64,000 nt of DNA, from positions 8,872,539 through 8,936,538 of the forward strand of contig OZ025208.1 in assembly GCA_964019055.1 (NCBI GenBank). Direction: 5' to 3'. How positions within the stretch are numbered: position 1 is the first letter of the stretch; each line of letters starts with the position of its first letter. This DNA comes from Anthopleura xanthogrammica. Lineage: Eukaryota > Cnidaria > Anthozoa > Actiniaria > Actiniidae. This document shows positions 23,315 through 32,644 of the stretch, piece after piece. The notes beneath the pieces were generated by a model that worked only from the letters and a program-made list of their open reading frames with translations, did no database searches and was not told the DNA's origin. The position numbers and the translations under genes were made by a program.

Positions 23315-24298
23315 GTTGGTCGAGAGTGAAGGCTGCGTGTAGAGGTTTTACTTTGGGCTCTTTTCCTTGTAGTATTCCTCGTATCAGTTGATGTCCTTAA
23401 TGCTCTAGAAGTTATTAACAAAAATTGTTTTCAGTTTTAAATATTACAAACGGCGACTTTAGAATAGAAATATTGCTTACATGTAAGGGAAACTGCTATA
23501 CCTTTTCCGACAGAGCACTCACAAAGCCAGACAAATGAAGCAAAGCCAAATTAAATTTCTTGAAGTTTCATCCCTTAGCTTGTCATTATATTCTATGCTA
23601 GCAATGTTAGCAGCTGATAAATTCATTCAGACTTGAACTGCAACCAATCAGGCGCCAAGCTCGTGCGGGAGCTAGCATAAAAATAGTGCAGCTAGATCCA
23701 ATTTTTTCCAGGACATTATTTTAATTTTTCGTTCACTTTATACCGAAACTGCATGACTTTAAATGTTGATACACCTATTGCTGTTCATTAGCAGAAAAGG
23801 TACATTCATGTGTGCCAATAGTTGTATCAATAACGCTTAATGTAATTTCATCAACGCCACAAGTAACATCATTAGCGCGGATCAACTTTCAATAACGATA
23901 TTTGAATATGCGTGTACATTCATACGTCCGTATGCGTGGAATGCATTTTCTTTAGCGCGCAGTTCAGTGAACTTCAATAACACGAATCGACAAACAGTTG
24001 CGTTTATTGACGATCGTTTACCCAAAAGTGAACATTCATTAGTACGATTAACATAAGCATTGACAATCTATAACGCGTTTGGGCAATCATGAGCATCAAT
24101 ATTATATTCATTATCATGCTTCGACAAACATTTGCATGATTCAAATAAACAATAAGATAAAAAATGCAAACATTAGTGTTTTAAAAACAGTCTCAGAAAT
24201 ATGCTGTGCAATTCATAAAAATGTGATTTAGGTGTTCGAAAAAACACGTCAACCTTTTTTGAACATAGTTGAACAAGCAATAATTGCATTAAAAGCGG

Positions 24299-25530
24299 TT
24301 AGTTTACACCATAAATGATTGAGAAAGCTTACCGAAGATTCTTTAGTTTAGTCGCCTTCTTCTAACACGACAAAGCTGCCTTTCAATTCCTCGTTGTTGT
24401 TTAATGCTTTGTAAGAACTTTTCCACGAGATTTACAGGTCGGTCAGTTTTTCCTCCGCTCTACTATTGGTATTTCATCGATTTTCTCTTTGGTTTTGTCG
24501 TCTAAAATATAGTTTCATTCATGTTTTGAACTCAAAATTTCTACTGGTTTAAACGTAATTTTCGCATTAGGGCTGGGGATATCGGTTTTCCTCGAAAGTT
24601 ATTCTTAGATCTTGCGTCAGCCTGCTCTTGCGCTTCCGGTTTCGGTTTCATGGATAGCACCTGTTGTCAACAACTGAGTCGCGAAGTGAAATCAAAACAA
24701 AACAAAGCTTAGTTTCAAAAAGAAATGAAATGTAACTTACGGGTATAGATGGATGATGTCAAAGTAGCCTTAAAAGAGCTGATCTTTAAGAGGCACATAA
24801 AGAGCAAACAAGAAGACTTGAAAATCTACAACGAATTGCAAGTACTCAAAGACCTTCAAAAACGTATTTTGGACATCAACGAAACGCTGCACAGCGAAAT
24901 AGAGACAGTGGAAAAACCTTATTTAGCTGGGCGGAAGGAACTTCCTCCTTGTGAAATAATGTACTTTTTACATCGCGATATCTATTATGTTAAAGGTGTC
25001 GCAGATATTAAACTGAAGGTCATGTTCAGAAGCATTCCTTGCAATAAATTCGCGAAGACGGCGAATAAAGGAATGTCCCAGAATAAGAACGCGGGGCTGG
25101 TAAATAACAAGTATAAAGCCAATCAGAATGAAAGCAAAATATAAGAGGGTTGACTTGCCTTAAAATTTTATGAAGATCAGGTATGTTCCCACTGGTGTGC
25201 AAAGCTGAAGGAGGACGAATTAGTTTCTGCAACCGATTAAGTGCAGTGTACTACCCACGTGGTCACCTAGGTCCCAGGGCAACCAGCCCGTGCTTACGTA
25301 AGGGATTAAGATATCGCGATATAAAAATGTCATTATGCTTGTTACATAATGCTGTCTATTTCAGTTTACAAAGTTTGTAAACAAAGCTCAGTTTGCAAAC
25401 TAGAAATTATATCGCTGAAATGCTTTTTCAATTCTATATTTTACAACGCTGTTTTACAAGCATAATACAAACTTATTCTGGTTAACTTCTAATATTTTAT
25501 CTAATTTTAATATTTTCAACATCTAGGCTT
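24299..25530 (+). repeat. 1232-bp tandem unit 1
   Basis: The unit starts TTAGTTTACACCATAAATGA and is almost identical to 25531-26762; one seen difference is CGAAGATTC versus CGAAGTTTC. It contains the promoter-side sequence and a 131-codon frame. Confidence 0.92.
24749..25144 (+). CDS. Unknown 131-residue ORF in tandem unit 1
   Basis: Begins MDDVKVALKELIFKRHIKSK, with a heptad-like helical N-terminal region of about 55 residues, followed by a basic tail (KPYLAGRKELPPCEIMYF). The first 54 codons are shared with the frame at 27213, but after ETV the sequences differ. The tandem copies therefore look like a truncated 5' part joined to other sequence. No family recognised; probably transposon-derived. 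Confidence 0.4.
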   Translation: MDDVKVALKELIFKRHIKSKQEDLKIYNELQVLKDLQKRILDINETLHSEIETVEKPYLAGRKELPPCEIMYFLHRDIYYVKGVADIKLKVMFRSIPCNKFAKTANKGMSQNKNAGLVNNKYKANQNESKI

Positions 25531-26762
25531 TTAGTTTACACCATAAATGATTGAGAAAGCTTACCGAAGTTTCTTTAGTTTAGTCGCCTTCTTCTAACAC
25601 GACAAAGCTGCCTTTCAATTCCTCGTTGTTGTTTAATGCTTTGTAAGAACTTTTCCACGAGATTTACAGGTCGGTCAGTTTTTCCTCCGCTCTACTATTG
25701 GTATTTCATCGATTTTCTCTTTGGTTTTGTCGTCTAAAATATAGTTTCATTCATGTTTTGAACTCAAAATTTCTACTGGTTTAAACGTAATTTTCGCATT
25801 AGGGCTGGGGATATCGGTTTTCCTCGAAAGTTATTCTTAGATCTTGCGTCAGCCTGCTCTTGCGCTTCCGGTTTCGGTTTCATGGATAGCACCTGTTGTC
25901 AACAACTGAGTCGCGAAGTGAAATCAAAACAAAACAAAGCTTAGTTTCAAAAAGAAATGAAATGTAACTTACGGGTATAGATGGATGATGTCAAAGTAGC
26001 CTTAAAAGAGCTGATCTTTAAGAGGCACATAAAGAGCAAACAAGAAGACTTGAAAATCTACAACGAATTGCAAGTACTCAAAGACCTTCAAAAACGTATT
26101 TTGGACATCAACGAAACGCTGCACAGCGAAATAGAGACAGTGGAAAAACCTTATTTAGCTGGGCGGAAGGAACTTCCTCCTTGTGAAATAATGTACTTTT
26201 TACATCGCGATATCTATTATGTTAAAGGTGTCGCAGATATTAAACTGAAGGTCATGTTCAGAAGCATTCCTTGCAATAAATTCGCGAAGACGGCGAATAA
26301 AGGAATGTCCCAGAATAAGAACGCGGGGCTGGTAAATAACAAGTATAAAGCCAATCAGAATGAAAGCAAAATATAAGAGGGTTGACTTGCCTTAAAATTT
26401 TATGAAGATCAGGTATGTTCCCACTGGTGTGCAAAGCTGAAGGAGGACGAATTAGTTTCTGCAACCGATTAAGTGCAGTGTACTACCCACGTGGTCACCT
26501 AGGTCCCAGGGCAACCAGCCCGTGCTTACGTAAGGGATTAAGATATCGCGATATAAAAATGTCATTATGCTTGTTACATAATGCTGTCTATTTCAGTTTA
26601 CAAAGTTTGTAAACAAAGCTCAGTTTGCAAACTAGAAATTATATCGCTGAAATGCTTTTTCAATTCTATATTTTACAACGCTGTTTTACAAGCATAATAC
26701 AAACTTATTCTGGTTAACTTCTAATATTTTATCTAATTTTAATATTTTCAACATCTAGGCTT
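25531..26762 (+). repeat. 1232-bp tandem unit 2
   Basis: Head-to-tail copy of unit 1, with period exactly 1232 bp. Confidence 0.93.
25981..26376 (+). CDS. Unknown 131-residue ORF in tandem unit 2
   Basis: Encodes the same protein as 24749-25144, residue for residue. The lack of differences means either a very recent duplication, gene conversion or an assembly repeat. Confidence 0.4.
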   Translation: MDDVKVALKELIFKRHIKSKQEDLKIYNELQVLKDLQKRILDINETLHSEIETVEKPYLAGRKELPPCEIMYFLHRDIYYVKGVADIKLKVMFRSIPCNKFAKTANKGMSQNKNAGLVNNKYKANQNESKI

Positions 26763-27373
26763 TTAGTTTACACCATAAATGATTGAGAAAGCTTACCGAA
26801 GTTTCTTTAGTTTAGTCGCCTTCTTCTAACACGACAAAGCTGCCTTTCAATTCCTCGTTGTTGTTTAATGCTTTGTAAGAACTTTTCCACGAGATTTACA
26901 GGTCGGTCAGTTTTTCCTCCGCTCTACTATTGGTATTTCATCGATTTTCTCTTTGGTTTTGTCGTCTAAAATATAGTTTCATTCATGTTTTGAACTCAAA
27001 ATTTCTACTGGTTTAAACGTAATTTTCGCATTAGGGCTGGGGATATCGGTTTTCCTCGAAAGTTATTCTTAGATCTTGCGTCAGCCTGCTCTTGCGCTTC
27101 CGGTTTCGGTTTCATGGATAGCACCTGTTGTCAACAACTGAGTCGCGAAGTGAAATCAAAACAAAACAAAGCTTAGTTTCAAAAAGAAATGAAATGTAAC
27201 TTACGGGTATAGATGGATGATGTCAAAGTAGCCTTAAAAGAGCTGATCTTTAAGAGGCACATAAAGAGCAAACAAGAAGACTTGAAAATCTACAACGAAT
27301 TGCAAGTACTCAAAGACCTTCAAAAACGTATTTTGGACATCAACGAAACGCTGCACAGCGAAATAGAGACAGT
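26763..27373 (+). repeat. Partial third copy of the 1232-bp unit
   Basis: Matches the first 611 bp of the unit, then departs at GAGACAGT (followed by TTCGG instead of GGAAA). It leads into the longer ORF, so it probably represents the parental 5' end. Confidence 0.9.
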
Positions 27374-28096
27374 TTCGGAACCTAAGTATTCATTTGTTCT
27401 CTGTGTATATCCACAAAAGAAGAAGTTCAGTTTATGATGAAGATCTTGGAAGTTTTTACCCGGTAAGGTATCTTTTTTGCCCTTCTGGGCAATATAAATT
27501 TCAGATTTATATCCATAGGACGATTGAAGAGGGGACAATAGATATTGAAGATGTGTCCAAATTACAACAATTATTTGAGAAGTTTGTGAAGAATTCCGGT
27601 TATTTGGTATGTCAAGGGATCGTCAACTACGAAGAACTTATCAAAGATGTTCGTGTAAAACCAAAAAATGATAGAGAGGAAAAGTGGCCGTCAGAAACAC
27701 GTCGTTTCCACGAAATGTAAACTTTGGTATAAGCCGGTCGCACGGGAAAACATCGATCCACAGCTGTCTAATGAAGATGCTTGTAGCGAATGCCATAGAC
27801 TTCGTCGCCAGATAAAGTTGATGAAGGAGAGAAGAGAAGATTTCGACCAGAAAAAGAGAGAAACTATGCAAGGAACATCATCAAGAGTGAAGATGGCTTA
27901 TCTCAGTCCAAAGAGTAAGCAAGCTCGTCAAGCCAACGTGCTAAGAGAAAGGAGAAACTTCAGAAGAAAAGCTCAGAAATTTCAGAAGAAAACATCAAAA
28001 CATCATGGGAAAGTTATACGAGAGTTATGGCGATTGGAGCCTGACGAATTTTTCAAAGACCAAAGAAAAAATGGTAAGTATTTTATCTTAAAATAA
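27213..28096 (+). pseudogene. Frameshifted transposon ORF (N-terminal part)
   Basis: Begins with the same 54 codons as the tandem-unit ORFs. It continues in other frames: VYDEDLGSFYPV (27432-27467), then VSKLQQLFEKFVKNSGYLVC to VRVKPKN (to 27668). A one-base slip near the A6 run at about 27667 leads to KCKLWYKPVARENIDPQLS, CSECHRLRRQIK and a long Lys/Arg-rich region to RRNFRRKAQKFQKKTSK. The CxxC pair suggests a degenerate zinc-binding or DNA-binding module. The GGTAAG after KN at 28073 could be a donor. At least two disruptions make a direct product unlikely. Confidence 0.45.
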
Positions 28097-28722
28097 TTCA
28101 TCTTTTTACATGTATTGCATAGAAATACAAACACCACATTTACAGCTACGTTCAAGGGACCATAAAAGTATCCCGGTTGATAAAAACCACAGCTAATCAC
28201 AGACAATAACAAGCAAGACAAAACAATAGCGAGTCTAGATCGCAACAGCAAAATTAAGGCCCATTATTATGACAATATTTGTTTTACCATTTCAGGTTGC
28301 TCATGATTAAAATGTATAAAATAATCCTCTATATAATTTCTGCTCGATTCTCAATCTGCCCTTTTCCCTTTTTTATCGATTATATTGTTAATAATTGTTA
28401 CTTATTAATAATCTTGTCATCAGAAACTGGATACAAAGGGTAACAGATGGTCTTCAACTCACGTACGACAAGAGTGGGTAAGTTTCATTTGAGATAAATT
28501 TTTGAACACTGAAATTTTTATGCTATGACCAAACTATAATATTCACCCATAATTATATTTTAATATAATTTTAATGTCATCTTTTATATTTAAAAGTATT
28601 TTGAGGTTTTTTTTTGACCCATTGGAGCCAGCTATATCAAAATAAGGAAATAGAAAAACTGTTGCATAATTACTGCAGAATTTTTAAAAATATATCAGCA
28701 GTTACTATGATAAATTTAAGTA

Positions 28723-29010
28723 ATGCAAATCATTTGTGCTTTAAAATCTGATATTTGTTTCAAAGCTCTGGCTATTTACAAAATAAGTCTTGCGGCTTTT
28801 CGTGCAGTCAAGAATCTGGGTATTATTCAGCTTCCATGTTGCAAGAAACTTCAACGTATTATTGGTATAAATGTTGATGGCCCAGGAATTCATGAAAAGT
28901 ATTTGGCTGAACAAAGTCAAGAGTATGAAAAGTTTTGTACAGCACAAGTTAAAACTGGAAGTAAGAGACCTCTGGGTGTAGAGGCATTCATATTTGATGA
29001 AACAAAGGTG
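28723..29010 (+). pseudogene. Transposase-like exon (FDETKV motif)
   Basis: From AFRAVKNLGIIQLPCCKKLQ through GIHEKYLAEQSQEYEKF to RPLGVEAFIFDETKV, then AAAG|GTGAAA, a usable donor. The pattern of a small DNA-binding region, then PGI(H/N)E, then (I/W)FDE(T/V)KV is one I associate with transposase-like proteins of marine invertebrates, where the aspartate would be the first acidic residue of an RNase H-like core. The assignment is tentative. The rest of the catalytic core was not found in frame. Confidence 0.45.
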
Positions 29011-29299
29011 AAAATTTTAAAAATTTGATTATATATAATAACTGCAAATTGCATGAAACATACATTTTGGATTGACCATGCATGCATGTGAATACCATGA
29101 CCATGTCTCAATTGGAAAAACATAAAAAAATAATACTATGCCAAGCTAAAATGGTTTATCAGGTTTATCACCTCCCTGATCAGGTGTATTTGTCATTTAG
29201 TTCATTTTTAGTTGTTGATCATCATTTCTAGATAGTCAGTATAGTTTTACAAGATTGCACCATCCATGATCAGATTATCAAATTTTATGACCAGGTTAT

Positions 29300-29815
29300 C
29301 AATATTCATTACTTTAATTGTTTTAATTTTTATAGATAATTTATTTTAATGTTGAATGAAAGATGGAAAAGGAATACATATTACATCAAATATTCGCTAT
29401 TTATCGGGCTTTTCCAGCTATTATTATTTCACAATCGCAAAAATGATGAGCTTATGTTTTTGTAAGATATTTCGCTCGATAATAAAGTTAAGAATAAATC
29501 TGAAAAAAACTTTTCGAAGACCAATTAAAAGAAAATTATTATCTTGCATTAATGAATATGCCTCTTGTTGCATGTGAAGTTCAAGTGAATGTAAGCTTAA
29601 GCTTATCAGTAATATTGTTCGACAAATTTCAGCGTAGTTCACTTTCCACCCAAAAAAATCTTATAACTTTACATTTGCTGAATAAAATCCTTTGTTCTAT
29701 ACATATATGTGTTCATATATTCTATAATTTATAATTTGTTTTTCGAATTGAAAAGTTTTCTGATGCTTTTGAAGGCTTAAAATAATGGTTTTTCTTTCAG
29801 TTTTTCCTATAAAGT
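29300..29815 (+). repeat. Transposon segment shared with 50880-51410
   Basis: About 500 bp is matched in reverse orientation in the 4.7-kb insertion near gene C. Shared words include GAAGGCTTAAAATAATGG, AAGCTTAAGCTTATCAGTAA and TAGATAATTTATTTTAATG. Frames are broken in both copies. Confidence 0.65.
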
Positions 29816-31088
29816 ATATTTGTAAATATAGAAATAGAGATAAATCAAATACTATTAGTGTTAAAGGTTTCATAGGTTTGATTAGAGAATATGAAAAAAT
29901 TGAATATAGAATAGCTATGAAAAATAATAAGTTGTCATTCCATCTGGCTAAAAACGGAAATCTGCTTAAAATACTAAGGAATAATTAAGTATAAAATTAT
30001 TTCTTTTTTCTTCATGACTTATTTAAGTTGCTACGAATTCTGTTTTGATTGTAAATAACTAAAATTCTCGTAATTGATAGTTCTACCTGTTTTTTGTATT
30101 TACTCTGAGTTATCTATTTATATTTATTTATATTGTTATTTATTGTATTACCGTGTTGTGAATTGCTAATAAAATTGTTAAAAAAAAAATCATTAATAAA
30201 GTGGAACGTTAATTTTCACGATATCAATTTCTAGTAATATTGTATTTAATCTACTTTTGAAAAATAAATTAATAACCACATTTCAGTTTTGTCGGAAATT
30301 ATACTTTCGTTTTTCATTCTACAAACTCTTCATTTTCACTTTAAGATGAGTTATTTTTTGTGTCCGTTGCGTTATTTTCATTTAAATGGGAATTTTGGCT
30401 TCTCTTTCGCGTTAACTTTCTTCATTTGAAAGTATTTTTGTCCTCAATTCGTGTTAATTTAAGTCGCGCTAATTTCTAATACTTTAATGTCGTGGAACGT
30501 TGATTTCCTATAATAAGGTATTTGAAAATGCAGAACATGGTTCAAAATAGACCTAAACTCCAAACTTTCAGATAAGGGAAGGCTTCAGTCCAGAAACCGA
30601 CATTTCCTATGTTCTAGAACATTTTTAGTCAGAGATAACTATATTTTATTTGGTTTAGACCTAACACACCTCTTTGGCATTTTAGACCACTGCGTATGAT
30701 TTGCGAGTGTCGCCCCATGTAAGGGAATCCGGAATGATGCGGGATTCCGGATACCAAGGTCTGGATTCCGGGTTCCAATTTAGTCTGGATCGCGGATTCC
30801 AAGGGCTAGATTCCCACCCTCCCTCCCTTATAGTTCAGTGCAAATAAGGTAGCCTTGTGCTCCCTCTACTGCGGACTCGCATTTTCCCCATAACTCAGTA
30901 TTTACGCAGTTGTGGAGCATTATTGCACCTCGAATAGATTACTACTCAAACAAAGCATCTTAATGACACGTGGTCTGGCCGGGAACTGGAAAAAAAGTAT
31001 GCCTATGCTGAAAGGACATATTAAGACTAAGATTCTTAAAGAAGAATAAAATAGATATGAGTAAAAGCTAGAAAGATATTAGGCTTAC
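29816..31088. other. Transposon 3' end and gene C intron 7
   Basis: 29816-30519 is AT-rich transposon tail without a supportable ORF. From 30520 the sequence matches gene D's intron 7 (63018-63300), so it is old STRA6 intron. 30700-30830 holds a short GGATTCCGG-rich low-complexity patch that gene D lacks. Confidence 0.5.
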
Positions 31089-31241
31089 TTGGAGCATGTA
31101 TCGAAGACTTGGAAGCCCTTGAAGATAAAGTTTCTTGATTTCCTTATACAACAGCATGGAGTAGCTTCCAACGAGAATTAATGTGCAGACAACCACAGGT
31201 ATATTGACTAAGATATCTATGTACAACAGGTACTCGAGATT
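31089..31241 (-). pseudogene. STRA6: STRA6-like exon 7, orphan copy (gene C)
   Basis: 153 nt, exactly the length of gene B exon 7, with intact CTACAG acceptor and GTAAGC donor. It reads NLEYLLYIDILVNIPVVVCT and ends SLRYMLQ. Nothing resembling exons 4-6 was found between here and 48515, nor exons 8-20 between here and gene B, so the exon is orphaned. The frame is intact, so loss may be recent. Confidence 0.75.
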
Positions 31242-31776
31242 CTGTAGAATATATTTTTAACATTTTAAACGCTTATTGGATATTTTTCATTATACTATTA
31301 CTGTATAGAACTTATTCTGTCCACCCCAATTAGTGCCATTAGATATCATTATTACTCAGAGTTCCTGTGGAACCACCGAGTCTAAAAATGCAGGCCGTTC
31401 TTCGTCGTATTTGGTCGCCAAAAGGACGGTCATAGTCCCAGGCGTTCCTAGCTGAGTCGCTAGGAACTGGGGGCGAGAATCATAACCGCATGCTAATGAT
31501 CTCCTTCTGCTTCGGTTCGTCGTACTATAAACTTTACGGAATTCTGTGTCGTATGAAGATATCTTTGGAAAGTGCTATGTCATATAATACGATCATCCCA
31601 CATACAAACGCACTCGCCATTCGTGGTAGGCCCACACTAAAAGATGTAGAGGCTTTTCGGAACGGGTCGGTCCACGAATCTTATAGCTCGAAAGCGTTGA
31701 AATCTCTGAAAAGAAATGAACTATATTTGAGCACAAACCTTGAAAAGACTGACAAAACTATGACTAGTAAGCTTAA
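31242..31776. other. Spacer between gene C exon 7 and the Helentron
   Basis: No gene. It includes a perfect 9-bp hairpin (GTTCCTAGC, loop TGAGTC, GCTAGGAAC) at 31444-31467. The Helentron's 5' terminus probably lies in this stretch or in the MITE region that follows, but I could not define it. Confidence 0.35.
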
Positions 31777-32616
31777 TGCACTAGTCAGTTGTTTCCACCA
31801 TCCCCCCACCCCCGGGACATAGTGGGGGAATTAGCAAATGAGGCATGGCAATCTAAGACAAATCCTCCAGTACCCAGGGCAGAAATAAAATGCAAATCCC
31901 CCACCCCCAGAGGTCACAATAATGATTATTTTTGGTTATTAATTTGCTATCACTCATTCATTTCAGAAGTTGAGAAATTAGGAGAGAGACAGAAAAGAAC
32001 TAGACATTAGCTTTGAACATCAACTTTAATTTTGTCAAACATATTAGACTTGAGAGCACAATGGACAAAAAATCTTAGCAGATTCTGCAAAAATCAATAA
32101 AAAAACATCGCATTCAATTCGAAGTAAAGAATCTAATACAAAATATCCAATCAAAATGAAGAATAATACATTTAAATAACAAAAAACATGCAAATATATC
32201 ATTACCTCGTGGCCCTCGTGGTCATCCACGTTGTCCGCCATCTTGAAAGCAGAAACTAGGTTCCAGGCTCCCATCTTCAATTTCCCGTGGGGGTACGGGG
32301 AAGGTGATTGGTATTATCCAAAAAATCCCCCGGGGGGTAGAGAACGGAATTTGCTCAAAGCTACGGTAATAGACCATTTTCGAGATGCGCGAGCGCTTTC
32401 AAAAACATCGCAGGCGCAGACATGATCTCGAGGCATTTTCGGGCAGAGTCAATAGCGCGCGTGATCTTGCCCGAAAATGCCTCTTTTTCATGTCTGCGCC
32501 TGCGATATTTTTGAAAGCGCTCGCGCATCTCGAAAATGGTCTATTCTCCGTGTATTGCCCGACAAAATCCCCACATACCGCGGGGGTGGGGGTGGTGGAA
32601 ACAACTGACTAGTGCA
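31777..32616. mobile_element. 840-bp TIR element with TAA flanks (Harbinger-like MITE)
   Basis: The inverted ends TGCACTAGTCAGTTGTTTCC and GGAAACAACTGACTAGTGCA are perfect for at least 26 bp and lie between TAA trinucleotides (31774-31776 and 32617-32619), the target pattern of PIF/Harbinger elements. No transposase is encoded. It carries a second, nested palindrome (32368-32545). Its right end is 28 bp upstream of the Helentron ORF1 ATG, so it replaces or displaces that ORF's leader. Confidence 0.65.
32368..32545. repeat. 178-bp palindrome nested in the Harbinger-like MITE
   Basis: Left arm AATAGACCATTTTCGAGATG and right arm CATCTCGAAAATGGTCTATT continue inwards through GCGCGAGCGCTTTCAAAAA, GCAGGCGCAGACATG and GAGGCATTTTCGGGC to a central loop at about 32444-32467. 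It is the strongest stem-loop in this part of the window. Confidence 0.8.
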
Positions 32617-32644
32617 TAACTCAACAGAAAACTATGACGCTAAA

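Larger units (their letters stand above)
23800..30519 (+). mobile_element. Decayed DNA transposon with rearranged 5' end
   Basis: The span between gene B's first exon and gene C's intron 7 behaves as one inserted block. Its right edge (about 30519) is set by gene D, whose intron 7 resumes at TATTTGAAAATGCAGAACAT (about 63018). Short AACGY/TTAGCGCG-type motifs crowd the left end (about 23835-24085), and their complements crowd the right end (about 30200-30510), a subterminal inverted pattern typical of cut-and-paste elements. Inside are the triplicated 5' unit (24299-27373), a frameshifted Cys-containing ORF (27213-28096) and an exon ending FDETKV (28723-29010). The superfamily is not certain; P-element-like or Kolobok-like are possible. 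The left end is approximate. Confidence 0.5.

Noticed and set aside
32231..32612. Plus-strand frames just upstream of Helentron ORF1.
   Set aside because: They lie wholly inside the Harbinger-like MITE and its nested palindrome.
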